Part shown: positions 28,063 to 37,950 of the stretch, in pieces
How positions within the stretch are numbered: the stretch's first letter is position 1
Layout: every line of letters starts with the position of its first letter
Program-made: the position numbers and the translations under genes
The notes under the pieces: model-generated
Databases searched by the model: none
Seen by the model: only the letters and a program-made list of their open reading frames with translations
Told to the model about the DNA's origin: nothing
NCBI GenBank assembly: GCA_963734395.1
Contig: CAVTGY010000007.1
Location: 868,001-932,000, forward strand
DNA: 64,000 nucleotides
Source of the DNA: Bog-756 sp963734395
GTDB lineage: Bacteria; Actinomycetota; Acidimicrobiia; Acidimicrobiales; RAAP-2
Direction of reading: 5' to 3'

Positions 28063-29796
28063 GTGCCCGAGTCGGCCCGCTCAGGGGCCCCAACGTCGGA
28101 TGGTCCTCCGGACCGACCAACCGAGCGGTCCAACTACGGAGCGCCAAACCGGACGTCGATCTCAACCGACGGCCAGCCGCGTCGTTCCCTGGGCCGAAGA
28201 GCCCTTGTCTTCGTGTCGGTGGGAGCCGTCATCGGGTCGGGCTGGCTCTTCTCGTCGTTCGACGCCGCCCAGATCGGTGGCGGGGGCGGCGCGGTCACCG
28301 CCTGGATCCTGGGAGCGTCGCTGGTGGTGGTCCTGGCCTTCGTCCATGCCGAGCTCGGGACGATGTTCCCGGTCGACGGCGGAACGGCGCGCTTCCCCCT
28401 TTATGCCTTCGGACGGGTCACCGGCTTCTTCTCCGGGTGGTTCGCGTGGATCAGCGCTGTCTGCGTGCCCGCGATCGAAACGGAAGCCGCGCTGCGCTAC
28501 GCCGGCAACTACATCCCCTCGCTGATCTCGGAATCTCCGGGTGTGGTGCGACTCACACCGCTCGGCCAAGTCGTCGCCGTGTTCGTGCTGCTCGGGTTCA
28601 CCGCGTTGAACGCCGCTGGTATGCGATGGTTCCGCGAGACCAACACCCTCGTCGTCTGGTGGAAGATCGCCATCCCGCTCATTGTGGCGATCGCTTTCGT
28701 CGTCCACGGGTTCGATCGCGACAACTTCGCCGTCGGTGGGTTCTTTCCGGCGGGAGCGCACGGCGTGCTGGCGGCGATCAGCACCGGAGGCGTCGTCTTC
28801 GCCCTACTGGGGTTCGAGCAGGCGGTGGAGCTGGGTGGGGAGACGAAGCATCCCCAGCGCAGCGTGCCCTGGGCTGTCATCGGCTCGGTGGTGATCGCCG
28901 GTGCCATCTATCTGATCGTGCAAGTCGCCTTCATCGGCGCTATTCCCCACGGCGATCTGACCAGGGGATGGCACGAGGTTCACTTCAACGGTGACTTCGG
29001 GCCACTGGCCGGACTGGCCGGGGTCATCGGCCTGACGGCCATCGCCTACCTCATCTATGCCGACGCGATCATCTCACCAGCCGGATCGGGCATGACGTTC
29101 TCCGCCACCGCGTCCCGGCTGCCGTTTGCGCTGGCTCGCGAGGGCTATCTGCCTGCCGGGCTCGGGACCCTCAATCGGCGGGGCGTGCCGTTCCGGAGCC
29201 TAAGTCTCTGTTACGTGACCCAAGTGGTCGTCATCATCCTGCTTCCCGATTGGGGCGGCCTCCTGGCGTTTATCACCGCCGCCACGGTGCTGGTCTACGC
29301 GACCGCCCCGCTCGCTCTCGGGGTGCTTCGCCGAACGGCTGCGGACCTCCCCCGTCCGTACCGTCTGCGCTTTGCCCGGCTGACCGCACCGGCGGCCTTT
29401 GTCATCGCCAACCTCCTCTTGATATGGGTCGGATGGGCGACCAACTCGCGGCTCTTCTTGGTGGTCGCCTTCGGCGCGCTGATCGTGGGGGTGCTGGCGC
29501 TGGTCCGGCCCGAATCCCGTCACACGGGGTTCGAATGGCTGGCGGCCTCGTGGATCGTGCCGTATGTGGGGGCGATGTGCGCGGTGAGCTACCTCTCCCC
29601 GTACGGGGGTGGGCGTGCCACGCTGTCGGACTGGTGGTGCGCCGTCGCGGTGGCGATCGTCAGTCTCGCCATCTATGTCCTAGCCCTGGGCCTCGGCACG
29701 ATGGCGGATCGGCGGTTGGCCGACGTCGACCGACCGATCGCTCGGTGGTACGGCCAGGACATGCCCGTGGAGGATCCCGAGGGCCAAGATGTCTAA
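28063..29796 (+). CDS. APC-superfamily amino acid permease
   Basis: 577 residues. A hydrophilic N-terminus of ~45 residues is followed by about 12-14 transmembrane segments. TM1 reads FVSVGAVIGSGWLFSSFDAA, with the GxIGxGxxF-like signature of APC/LeuT-fold transporters, and TM6 has GGVVFALLGFEQAVELGGE, which is typical of the family. It resembles aspartate:proton or basic amino-acid symporters; the substrate is not determined. The frame is intact. It is probably co-transcribed with the GH38 gene, although the functional link is unclear. Confidence 0.85.
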   Translation: MPESARSGAPTSDGPPDRPTERSNYGAPNRTSISTDGQPRRSLGRRALVFVSVGAVIGSGWLFSSFDAAQIGGGGGAVTAWILGASLVVVLAFVHAELGTMFPVDGGTARFPLYAFGRVTGFFSGWFAWISAVCVPAIETEAALRYAGNYIPSLISESPGVVRLTPLGQVVAVFVLLGFTALNAAGMRWFRETNTLVVWWKIAIPLIVAIAFVVHGFDRDNFAVGGFFPAGAHGVLAAISTGGVVFALLGFEQAVELGGETKHPQRSVPWAVIGSVVIAGAIYLIVQVAFIGAIPHGDLTRGWHEVHFNGDFGPLAGLAGVIGLTAIAYLIYADAIISPAGSGMTFSATASRLPFALAREGYLPAGLGTLNRRGVPFRSLSLCYVTQVVVIILLPDWGGLLAFITAATVLVYATAPLALGVLRRTAADLPRPYRLRFARLTAPAAFVIANLLLIWVGWATNSRLFLVVAFGALIVGVLALVRPESRHTGFEWLAASWIVPYVGAMCAVSYLSPYGGGRATLSDWWCAVAVAIVSLAIYVLALGLGTMADRRLADVDRPIARWYGQDMPVEDPEGQDV

Positions 29797-29844
29797 CGCC
29801 GACCTTGGTCCGAGCGGGCGTTCTCGCTTTACCGCCGCCCTTTG

Positions 29845-30624
29845 CTAGCTCCCGGTGTAGTCAGGCTCGCGACCCTCAGATTTTGCCGCCTTGAATTCGG
29901 CAAAGTCCGATGACTTGTTGATAAAGGTCTGATAAATCATCTCATCCGCCATTGAGGAGCGGACGCCGGGCTCGCTCAGATGCCGCAGAACCTGTCGCGC
30001 CATCTTGATCGTGACCATCGGCGCCGAAGCAATTCGGTTGGCCATTTCCCAGGCGGTGTCGTCGAGCGCTTCGGGTGGTACTACCCGAGAAACGATTCCG
30101 TGTGTGTACGCCTCGTCGACGTTCATAGTCCGTCCGGTAAAGATGAGATCGCTGGCCACCCCAGTTCCGCAAATCTGAAACAGGCGTCCCATCCCGCCCG
30201 TATCAGGGATGACGCCGTAGCTCACCTCTGGAAGCTTGAATTGAGAACCCTCAGCCGCAACCCGTATGTCGCAAAGCAGCGCACGTTGAAATGATCCTCC
30301 AATCGCCCAGCCCTGAATTGCGGCAATGATCGGAACATTCAGCTCGAATATCTGCAGGATTCCCTGATGCCCACGAACCATCAGTTCGTGATGGCTGAGT
30401 TGGGTGACGTTGTGCCCGATTACCGACACGTCTCTTCCGGCCGACCAGACCTCACCTTCGGCGCGCCAGATTACTGCTCGCACATCCTTTCGCTCCTTGA
30501 GTTCGGCGAGAATCTCAAAGAGCTGCACGTCCATTTCATCGTCGAAAGCGTTCCTCTTCCCAGGATTGTTATTGGTGATCACGGCAATGCTGCCACTGAC
30601 ATCCAGGAGAACTTTGTCGGTCAT
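29845..30624 (-). CDS. Enoyl-CoA hydratase/isomerase (crotonase) family
   Basis: 259-residue crotonase-fold protein. The oxyanion loop residues are in SAGRDVSVIG and GWAIGGSFQRALLCD, and LPEVSYGVIPDTGG carries the second catalytic Glu. The first catalytic Glu (normally in GGGxEL) is replaced by Gln in GGSFQR, so isomerase, lyase or other chemistry is possible. Base composition is visibly more AT-rich than the neighbours, suggesting separate ancestry. A MarR gene lies 109 bp upstream on the same strand. Confidence 0.85.
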   Translation of the reverse strand: MTDKVLLDVSGSIAVITNNNPGKRNAFDDEMDVQLFEILAELKERKDVRAVIWRAEGEVWSAGRDVSVIGHNVTQLSHHELMVRGHQGILQIFELNVPIIAAIQGWAIGGSFQRALLCDIRVAAEGSQFKLPEVSYGVIPDTGGMGRLFQICGTGVASDLIFTGRTMNVDEAYTHGIVSRVVPPEALDDTAWEMANRIASAPMVTIKMARQVLRHLSEPGVRSSMADEMIYQTFINKSSDFAEFKAAKSEGREPDYTGS

Positions 30625-30733
30625 GGTCTACCTTCTGGTCTAGAGAACGCCTTTTCGCCTGTCGTTCGGCGACCGGGTCATCCTATTGCCTACTCCGATT
30701 GTCTTTCGATCGAGACTATTGGTTGTCCCGGAA

Positions 30734-31243
30734 CTATTCGGTGAAGTCCCCGACGCCCAGACGCAATTTGCGAATGATCTTCATCAGCTGTTGGAGGTCC
30801 TGGGTATTGAGTTCGGCAAGACCGAAGCGGGCTTTGTTGACTGCAGCGGTGGCTCGTTTGGCCAGACGCCGTCCGTCATCGGTCAACTCGGCCAGCGTTG
30901 TTCGCCCGTCAGTTGGATGGGGAAGGCGTCTGACCAAGCCTTGTTCCTCGAGGCGATCGATGATGTTGGTCACGCTGGTGGGATGAATCATCAAGCGCTG
31001 CCCCATCTTGCCGAGTGGCAGGACGCCATGTCGACTGAAGAGGAGTAAGACCAAGCCCTCGTAGCGGGCAAAGGTAAGACCCAGGGGGCGGAGCGCACCG
31101 TCCACCGATGCGAGTACCACCTGTTGCGCACGCATGATGGAGGTCGCCGCCGCCATGGCGTCGCCCATGTCCGACTCCCAACGAGTGGACCACTGCGCCT
31201 GCGCTTCTTCGATGGGGTCGAAATCCAGCGGGTGGGCGGCCAT
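30734..31243 (-). CDS. MarR-family transcriptional regulator
   Basis: 169-residue winged-helix regulator. The core reads LTFARYEGLVLLLFSRHGVL, then GQRLMIHPTSVTNIIDRLEE (recognition helix) and the wing LPHPTDGRTTLAELTDDG. It starts at ATG 31243, divergently from the BtuF-like gene with 70 bp between them. It lies directly upstream of the crotonase gene and may control it in response to an aromatic acid or CoA ester; the ligand is not predictable. Confidence 0.88.
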   Translation of the reverse strand: MAAHPLDFDPIEEAQAQWSTRWESDMGDAMAAATSIMRAQQVVLASVDGALRPLGLTFARYEGLVLLLFSRHGVLPLGKMGQRLMIHPTSVTNIIDRLEEQGLVRRLPHPTDGRTTLAELTDDGRRLAKRATAAVNKARFGLAELNTQDLQQLMKIIRKLRLGVGDFTE

Positions 31244-31313
31244 CGCAGCGAGGCTATCTCGTCTCGGGTAGTGCCAGAGGTCTGTTTCGTAGGTCGTCCT
31301 AGGATGGGAATCG

Positions 31314-32087
31314 GTGACGCTGTTCGACGATCTCGGCTATCCGCTGGACTTGGCGCGACCGCCGATCCGGGTGATCTCGTTGGTCCCGTCGCTGACCGAG
31401 GCTCTTGCCCTCACCGTGCCCGACCGCATCATTGGGGCTACCGACTGGTGCACCCATCCGAAGAACCTTGCCGTTCCCCGCGTCCGTGGCACCAAGAACC
31501 CGGATCACCGAGCCATTGCGCGCCTGCAACCGGACTTGGTCGTCGCCAATCGGGAGGAGAACCGACGGGTCGACGTCGAGCGACTGCGCGCCGCCGGTAT
31601 TCCCGTTTGGGTCACGGTGGTCGAGTCGGTCGACCAGGCACTCAGATCGCTACGCAGGCTCTTTCTGGATGTACTCGACGTCGAAGAGCCCATCTGGCTC
31701 ACTGCCGCCGATGCCGTGTGGCGGGGTCCGGTCCACCTGCCTCGGGCCAAAGTCATCGTTCCCATTTGGCGGGATCCTTGGATGGTGGTCGGTTCTCAAA
31801 CCTTCACCGGCGATCTTGTCGCCCGGCTCGGGCTGGAGAATCTATTCGCCGATTCCGTCGATCGGTATCCGAAAGTAGAGCTCGGCTACCTGAACCAAAT
31901 GAAGTCCGACCTGGTCGTCTTGCCAGACGAGCCCTATGCATTTGCTTCCAACGACGGCCCGGAGGCCTTCCCTGATACGGCAACCGTGTTGGTGTCAGGT
32001 CGGAGCCTCACCTGGTACGGACCGTCCATGGCCGAAGCTCGGCGTGAGCTGACCGACCGGATACTCGCTTCGTTGGCGACGGACTAA
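31314..32087 (+). CDS. BtuF-like helical-backbone metal/cobalamin receptor, cytosolic
   Basis: 257-residue periplasmic-binding fold of the TroA/BtuF class: VISLVPSLTEALALTVPDRI, ATDWCTHP, VRGTKNPD, then PWMVVGSQTFTGDLVARLG and LPDEPYAFASND. It has no signal peptide or lipobox and no ABC permease or ATPase next to it, so it is probably a cytosolic binder rather than a transport component. It is convergent with icmF, a B12-dependent enzyme, ending 8 bp from its stop. A cobalamin-handling role is inferred from this setting. Confidence 0.72.
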   Translation: MTLFDDLGYPLDLARPPIRVISLVPSLTEALALTVPDRIIGATDWCTHPKNLAVPRVRGTKNPDHRAIARLQPDLVVANREENRRVDVERLRAAGIPVWVTVVESVDQALRSLRRLFLDVLDVEEPIWLTAADAVWRGPVHLPRAKVIVPIWRDPWMVVGSQTFTGDLVARLGLENLFADSVDRYPKVELGYLNQMKSDLVVLPDEPYAFASNDGPEAFPDTATVLVSGRSLTWYGPSMAEARRELTDRILASLATD

Positions 32088-32095
32088 CCGGGTGA

Positions 32096-35000
32096 TCAGA
32101 TGTTTCGGCGGTATGACCCGCCGACCTCGAACAACGCATTGGTAATTTCGCCGAGTGTGGCGTGACGAACGGTGTTCATCAGTTCGGCGAAGACATTGCC
32201 ACCACTGAGGGCGGTGTCGCGCAGGGCGTCGAGGGCCACCTCGCGGTCAACTGCGTGCCGTTCTTGATAGTCACGAAGCCGAGAAAGCTGTCGTTGCTTC
32301 TCCTCCTCGGTGGATCGGGCCAGCTCGATCTGCTCGACTGGGCCATCCGACGAGGGGGAGGTGAATGTGTTCACGCCGACGATCGGTAGCGTTCCATCGT
32401 GCTTCTTGTGCTCATAGAGCATCGAGTCGTCCTGTATGCGGCCCCGCTGGTAGCCGGTTTCCATGGCGCCAAGCGCACCTCCCCTCTCGCTGATCCGGTC
32501 CAACTCGGCCAGGACGGCCTGCTCGACGACGTCGGTGAGCTCCTCAACGATGAAGCTCCCCTGGAGGGGGTTCTCGTTCATCGATAGCCCCCATTCCTTG
32601 TTGATGATCATCTGGATGGCGAGTGCTCGGCGCACCGACTCGTGGGTTGGCGTAGTGACCGCCTCGTCGTAGGCGTTGGTGTGCAAGCTGTTCGCATTGT
32701 CGTAGATGGCACAGAGAGCCTGAAGGGTGGTGCGGATGTCGTTGAACGCCATCTCCTGTGCGTGTAGGGACCGACCCGACGTCTGGACGTGGTACTTGAG
32801 CTTTTGCGAGCGTTCGTTGGCTCCATAACGCTCCTTCATGGCAATGGCCCAGATCCGTCGGGCCACTCGGCCGATCACCGTGTACTCGGGATCCATCCCG
32901 TTGGAGAAGAAGAACGAGAGGTTCGGTGCGAAGTCGTCGACGCTCATCCCCCGGGCCAGGTATGACTCGACGTAGGTGAAGCCGTTGGCCAGGGTGAAGG
33001 CCAGCTGGGTCACGGGGTTGGCCCCAGCTTCGGCGATGTGATACCCGGAAATGGAAACGGAGTAGAAGTTGCGAATCTGGTGGTCGATGAACCACTCCTG
33101 CATGTCGGCCATGACGCCGAGCGAGAACTCGGTCGAGAAGATGCAGGTGTTCTGACCCTGATCTTCCTTCAAGATGTCGGCCTGCACCGTCCCCCGCACG
33201 TTCTGGAGCACCTCCTTGGTGGCGTCATCGACCTCTCCTGACGTGAGAGCCCGTCCGAGCTCCGACTGGAACCGATCGATCCGCTGGTCGATGGCGGTGT
33301 TGAGAAACATGGCCAAAATTGTGGGAGCCGGGCCGTTGATTGTCATCGACACCGACGTGGTCGGGTCGCAGAGGTCGAACCCGTCGAACAGCGCCTTCAT
33401 GTCGTCGAGTGTGGCGATCGAGACACCAGAGGTACCGATCTTTCCGTAGACGTCGGGGCGCTCGGTGGGGTCGAAGCCGTAGAGGGTCACCGAGTCGAAC
33501 GCGGTCGAGAGACGGGTTGCCGGTTGCCCTTCGGCCAGAAGATGGAACCGGCGGTTGGTGCGGAAGGGGTCGCCTTCACCGGCGAACATCCGGGCAGGCT
33601 CCTCGCCTTCCCGCTTAAACGGGAACACTCCGGCAGTGAAGGGGTAGTGGCCCGGGAGGTGCTCGGAACGGAGCCAACGGACCAGTTCTCCGTCCTCGGT
33701 GACCCGAGGGAGGGCCACTCGGGGGATGCGAGTACCGGACAGGGAAGTCCGCCACAGCGTGGGTTGCTGTTCGGTCCCGTCCGCGATGTGGGAGGAGAGG
33801 TCGGGGCCATCGCTGGCGATGGTCAGCGCGGAGCGCAGGTCGCGCCACTCCCGCAGGAGGCGTTGCCCCTCAGGATCCCGATCCGCTTCGAACTGCGCGG
33901 CCAGCGAGTCGACATCGCCGGTGTCGATGCCGCGCTCGATCCGAAGACCGCCACCTCGGCCAGTTGCTGGCTCCGACGCGCTTCGTCAGCCAGTCGTTCG
34001 GTGGTCGCCTGGTACTTCCTGATCACTTCGGAAATCTCAGACAGGTAACGGCGGCGATCGGTGGGAACGATCGCTGACGCACGGGTCGACTGGCGCCCGG
34101 ATACGGGTTGAAGCCCCCCTTCTGTGGCGACCAGTCCCTTGGCAATTAGCAGTTGCTTGAGGTGTTGGAAGAGTGCAGTAACACCATCGTCGTTGAACCG
34201 GGAGGCAACGGTTCCGAACACCGGTTCCGAACCAACTCCGTCGGTCGAACTCCGGTGATCCCGGGCCCACTGCCGACAAACCTGGCGGAACGCGTCGTCA
34301 GCGCCCTGGCGGTCGAATTTGTTGATGGCAACAACGTGGGCCATCTCCAGCATGTCGATCTTCTCGAGTTGCGAGGCCGCGCCATACTCGGGCGTCATCA
34401 CGTAGAGAGAGACATCCGCGATGTCGGCGATGGCGGCATCACCTTGGCCGATGCCAGGTGTCTCCACGATGATCAGGTCAAAGCCGGCAACAGCACAGGA
34501 CGCCAACACCAGTGGGAGGTGGAGGGGCAACTCGGACGACGAGCCCCGGGTGGCCAGGGAACGGAAGAAGACATTGGGTGCGTCGATTGCGTTCATGCGA
34601 ATGCGGTCTCCGAGAAGGGCACCGCCACCCCGCCGCCGGGTGGGGTCGACAGCCAAGACTGCGATTGACAGTTTGTCTTCCTGGTCGAGCCGGAATCGCC
34701 GGATCAGTTCGTCGGTGAGGGATGACTTCCCAGAGCCACCGGTACCAGTGATCCCCAGCACCGGCATCGCACGCTGCTCCCAGCGACGGCGGAGCAGGTC
34801 GGCGCTCGTCGTATCGAGGGAGTCGGCTTCGATGCGGGTAATCCAACGTGCCAGGGCAAGGTGATCGCCGGAATACAGTGAGTCAAGCGGGGGCGGGGAC
34901 TCGACGGACAGGTCGCGGTCACATTCCTCGACAAGGAGATTGATCATGTGGTCGAGTCCGAGTCGCTGCCCGTCAGAGGGCGAGAAGATCCGCTGCACGC

Positions 35001-35340
35001 CGTAGGCTTCGAGTTCCTCGATCTCGAATGGGGCGATCACACCGCCACCACCGCCGTACACCTTGATGTCACCCCGACCCTCCGCTCGCAGTCGGTCGAC
35101 CAGGTAACGGAAGTACTCCATGTGACCACCCTGGTAGGAGCTGATGGCTACCCCGTGAACGTCCTCCTCGACGGCCGCTTTGACCACTTCCCCGACCGAG
35201 CGGTTGTGGCCGAGATGGACGACCTCGACGCCCTGCGACTGCAGGAGCCGGCGCATGATGTTGATGGCGGCGTCATGACCGTCGAACAGACTGGCTGCGG
35301 TGATGAACCGCACCTTGTGTGCGGGTTCGTAGAGACTCAT
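32096..35340 (-). CDS. icmF: IcmF: fused B12-binding, G-protein chaperone and isobutyryl-CoA mutase (one frameshift)
   Basis: About 1,081 residues in IcmF order. First comes the B12-binding domain with LFDGHDAA (His22 as lower axial ligand) and HLGHNRSVGEVV. A MeaB-like GTPase follows with GITGTGGSGKSS and NKFDRQGAD, then the mutase barrel. A deleted base near 33945 splits the G-domain linker from the barrel; the two halves otherwise match. Substrate-site residues are Phe in ARMFAGEG and Gln in KEDQGQNTCIF, as in isobutyryl-CoA mutases rather than methylmalonyl-CoA mutases. It interconverts isobutyryl- and n-butyryl-CoA using adenosylcobalamin. Confidence 0.87.
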
Positions 35341-35658
35341 CGTGCGGTCCTTGGACCATGCCGCAGAAGACGACGATCAAGGATCGGACCCACATCCGCA
35401 TATTACTACAACGTCCTACTATATGGCGAAACGAGCGAATTGACCGGCCCGGAACGGACGATTACTCAGATCGCGAATCCGAGAAGTGTTCGTTTGTTTC
35501 AGTGCATTCATGGCACGGTTGACCACTGAGGTGAAGAGGCGCCTCAACCACGGAGTAAAGAGGCACGACCGGTAAAACTATAAACACGATAGACTTTGTC
35601 ATCAATAGGCCCGTCGAGACGGAGGAAGTCGTGCCGATGAACCCTCAGTGGTGGCCGA
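35341..35658. other. Divergent intergenic region, icmF / DUF4395
   Basis: The 318-bp AT-richer spacer carries a good minus-strand promoter for icmF (35577-35605). A plus-strand promoter for the DUF4395 gene could not be picked with confidence. No coding sequence or RNA gene is seen. Confidence 0.5.
35577..35605 (-). promoter_or_regulatory. Sigma70-type promoter for icmF
   Basis: On the minus strand, TTGATG (35600-35605), a 17-bp spacer and TATAGT (35577-35582) give a near-consensus promoter about 235 bp upstream of the icmF start. Its spacer contains AAGTCTAT, which also occurs in the promoter of the cysteine dioxygenase gene at 63871-63878. Confidence 0.5.
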
Positions 35659-36207
35659 ATGGGTGAGCTTTTCGGCTTTCCCAACCCCGTCAACGAGACC
35701 TCAGCCCGGGTGGTGGCGGGAGGGGTGGTGGCCATGACTACCGCCACCATCGCGTTCGACCAACCTTGGATCCTGGTGCCGCTGACCTATGGGTTCGCGG
35801 CGCGGGTGCTGACCGGTCCGAAACTGAGCCCGCTCGGTCAGTTGGCGACCAAGGTGGTGACGCCACGACTGGCGGGGGAGCACCGCTTCTCCGCCGGGCC
35901 GCCCAAGCGCCTGGCCCAGGGGATGGGCCTCACCCTGTCGGGGACGGCTTTCGTCCTGCACTACGGCTTCGGGCGAAAACGGGCGGCCAAAGGAGTGCTG
36001 GCCGTGCTGTCTACCGCGGCCGGGCTCGAGGCCTTTTTTGGTCTGTGTCTCGCCTGCCGGATGTTCCCGCTGCTGATGAGACTCGGGCTGGTCCCAGAGG
36101 AGACCTGTGAGAAGTGCGCCAACATTTGGGCGGGCTCAGAGGGTCATGCGGTGGAGCTCGACGAGCATGTCCGGGTGGGCCAGCTGGTCGATGCCAGTGG
36201 TGCCTGA
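35659..36207 (+). CDS. DUF4395 membrane protein
   Basis: 182 residues. The N-terminus FGFPNPVNETSARVVAGGVV is the DUF4395 signature, and there are about four hydrophobic segments. The C-terminal part has CLACRMFP and CEKC, giving paired cysteines on one side of the membrane. In other Actinobacteria DUF4395 genes sit beside thioredoxin or rhodanese genes, so a sulfur or redox role has been suggested. None of those is adjacent here. The function is unknown. Confidence 0.78.
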   Translation: MGELFGFPNPVNETSARVVAGGVVAMTTATIAFDQPWILVPLTYGFAARVLTGPKLSPLGQLATKVVTPRLAGEHRFSAGPPKRLAQGMGLTLSGTAFVLHYGFGRKRAAKGVLAVLSTAAGLEAFFGLCLACRMFPLLMRLGLVPEETCEKCANIWAGSEGHAVELDEHVRVGQLVDASGA

Positions 36208-36209
36208 GG

Positions 36210-36226
36210 CGGCGAGCTGATCGCCG
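36210..36226 (+). terminator. Short hairpin after DUF4395 gene
   Basis: CGGCGA-GCTGA-TCGCCG forms a perfect 6-bp stem starting three bases after the stop codon. There is no U-tract, so termination is only a possibility. Confidence 0.3.
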
Positions 36227-36508
36227 AGGGCCCCACCTCGTAAGCGCAGGGAATCAGCCCCAACGCCAACCGATGGGCGACACGGTCATGGCCGCAATGC
36301 GGTGATGGGCCGTGCCCGGCACTGGCATCTCCGACGTTATTCGGGTGTGATCCGTCGATTGAACCGTCGCGGTGATCTGATCCGCGAGTACGAACGCGTT
36401 GCGTGAGGTGATGATCGAGATGGTACGGAGTCGCGGCACCATTGCCACGAGAAGTAGTCAGCGGCGTCGCCGCTCGGGTTGGCTCCGCTACCAGGTTGAC
36501 ACTGTGGC

Positions 36509-36537
36509 TTGACATCGATCAATCAGTTCTTTATGTT
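36509..36537 (+). promoter_or_regulatory. Sigma70-type promoter
   Basis: TTGACA (36509-36514), a 17-bp spacer and TATGTT (36532-36537) lie about 90 bp before the binding-protein gene. The -35 box is a perfect consensus match, the best promoter in the window. Confidence 0.6.
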
Positions 36538-36624
36538 AATCCCCAGTAATCCACTAGGGATAATCAGGTATGGTCTGGGGCCACGGCGGCGTCGTCCAAC
36601 CTGTCGCCGAACAAGGAGCCTTTC

Positions 36625-37854
36625 ATGAAGCCCTTCCTCCGTCGCAGGAGCATCCGAATCGTCGCGGGTCTGGCCATCGCCAGCGGCACGGTCGGTGTGG
36701 CCAGCCTCACTGCTGTCACCACTCAGGCCCAGGCCGACCCTTCGTCGCAGACCGCATTTGTCGGGGTTGGGGCCGACGTCACCGAGGACGTGGGCGACAC
36801 GCTTTCGGGAGTGGCCCCGAATCCGTCGTCGGGTGCCACCAACATCACCTACTACTCCCCCCTGCATGCCACGGCCGCCGACGGTGGACAGAGCATCGAA
36901 TCCTTCGACGCCAGCCCCGAGCCGGGCACCACCACCTCCCCTGGTTGCATCACCACCAAGGTAGGTGGCCCGTCCTTCGACCGTCCGAACTCGACCACCG
37001 CCGGTATCGCCGCCCTGCTGGCGGCGATCAACGGCACGGGATGGGAGAACTCGTCGGACTCGTGCACCAACGCGGAGGTCAATGTGACCGGACAGATCGA
37101 CTTCGCCCGGGCCGCCCGGGGTCCGAAGACCGCCGGCACCGTGCTCACCTTCATCCCCTACGCCCGGGACGCCCTCGGCATCCTCTACTACTCCGGGGGG
37201 ACCAACGCACTGGCCGACATAACCACCTCTGACCTCACCACCCTGTACTCGAGCGCCACCGGGACGGCCACCTTCGACGGCCACACGGTCTATGCCTGCC
37301 TGCCCATTTCGAGCTCGAGCCCGGTGACCAACCTCGAGTCGGCTCTCGGACTCACCTCCACCCAGATAGAGACCGCGGCGACCGCCGCCGGCTGCAACGG
37401 TGTCCAGCAGAACAGCGGCAACTCGTTCCTCACCGCCGCTGAGGCCCTGCCCGGGGGCTCGGCGGCAGATGCGGTGATCCCGATCTCGTCGGGAAGCTGG
37501 ATCGGTCAGGCCAACGGGGTGGGCTACGACCGCTCCAACCTCGGTCGCGCCGCTGGCGAGGACCTCGCCAACCTCACCGGGATCGGAGAGCCCTACACCG
37601 GGACCGCTCCGAGCGAGGTGCCCAACACCGCCTACTACTCGAACAGCTCGTGGGGATACAACGTCTTCGATGTGCTGCCCACCTCCAAGTTGTCCGGCTT
37701 CACCCAGAGTGTTCCCCTGGAGGACATCTTCGTGGGGACGGGGTCGGCGATCTGCTCAACGGCAAACCAGGACACGATCCACACTTTCGGATTCGACAGC
37801 CTGACCGCCGCGGAGGGCACCTGCGGCTCGACGACCACCACAGGCGACAGCTGA
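36625..37854 (+). CDS. Secreted PstS-like/PBP-fold protein
   Basis: 409 residues with an AAGGAG ribosome-binding site and a signal peptide cleaved after about TTQAQA; there is no lipobox and no transmembrane anchor. The body resembles the phosphate-binding-like PBP fold: VGVGADVTEDVG near the start, then QIDFARAARG, TFIPYARDALGILYY and LTTLYSSATG. There is no ABC permease beside it. A strong hairpin follows, so it is a single-gene transcript. It may be a phosphate- or oxyanion-binding surface protein. It is the nearest upstream neighbour of the first copy of a novel secreted domain (see 37951). Confidence 0.7.
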   Translation: MKPFLRRRSIRIVAGLAIASGTVGVASLTAVTTQAQADPSSQTAFVGVGADVTEDVGDTLSGVAPNPSSGATNITYYSPLHATAADGGQSIESFDASPEPGTTTSPGCITTKVGGPSFDRPNSTTAGIAALLAAINGTGWENSSDSCTNAEVNVTGQIDFARAARGPKTAGTVLTFIPYARDALGILYYSGGTNALADITTSDLTTLYSSATGTATFDGHTVYACLPISSSSPVTNLESALGLTSTQIETAATAAGCNGVQQNSGNSFLTAAEALPGGSAADAVIPISSGSWIGQANGVGYDRSNLGRAAGEDLANLTGIGEPYTGTAPSEVPNTAYYSNSSWGYNVFDVLPTSKLSGFTQSVPLEDIFVGTGSAICSTANQDTIHTFGFDSLTAAEGTCGSTTTTGDS

Positions 37855-37865
37855 TCCAGCAAAAG

Positions 37866-37900
37866 GGATAGGGCCGGCCCTCTAACGGCCGGCCCTATCC
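37866..37900 (+). terminator. Strong hairpin terminator
   Basis: Two perfect 14-base arms (37866-37879 and 37887-37900) flank a 7-base loop, immediately downstream of the binding-protein gene. The stem is very GC-rich and lacks a U-tract, as is usual for actinobacterial terminators. Confidence 0.75.
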
Positions 37901-37950
37901 AACAATTGCCTGCACACCCCATCGATGAACACGAGACGAAGCGAGAGGCC

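Larger units (their letters stand above)
36208..36624. other. Intergenic region with promoter for the binding protein gene
   Basis: 417 bp without a plausible gene. It contains a hairpin just after the DUF4395 stop, a consensus-like promoter at 36509-36537, and an AT-rich stretch (36525-36570) unlike the surrounding DNA. Confidence 0.5.

Noticed and set aside
35521..35575. Repeated GTGAAGAGGC / GTAAAGAGGC segments
   Set aside because: Short, imperfect and only two copies; insufficient for a repeat or operator call.
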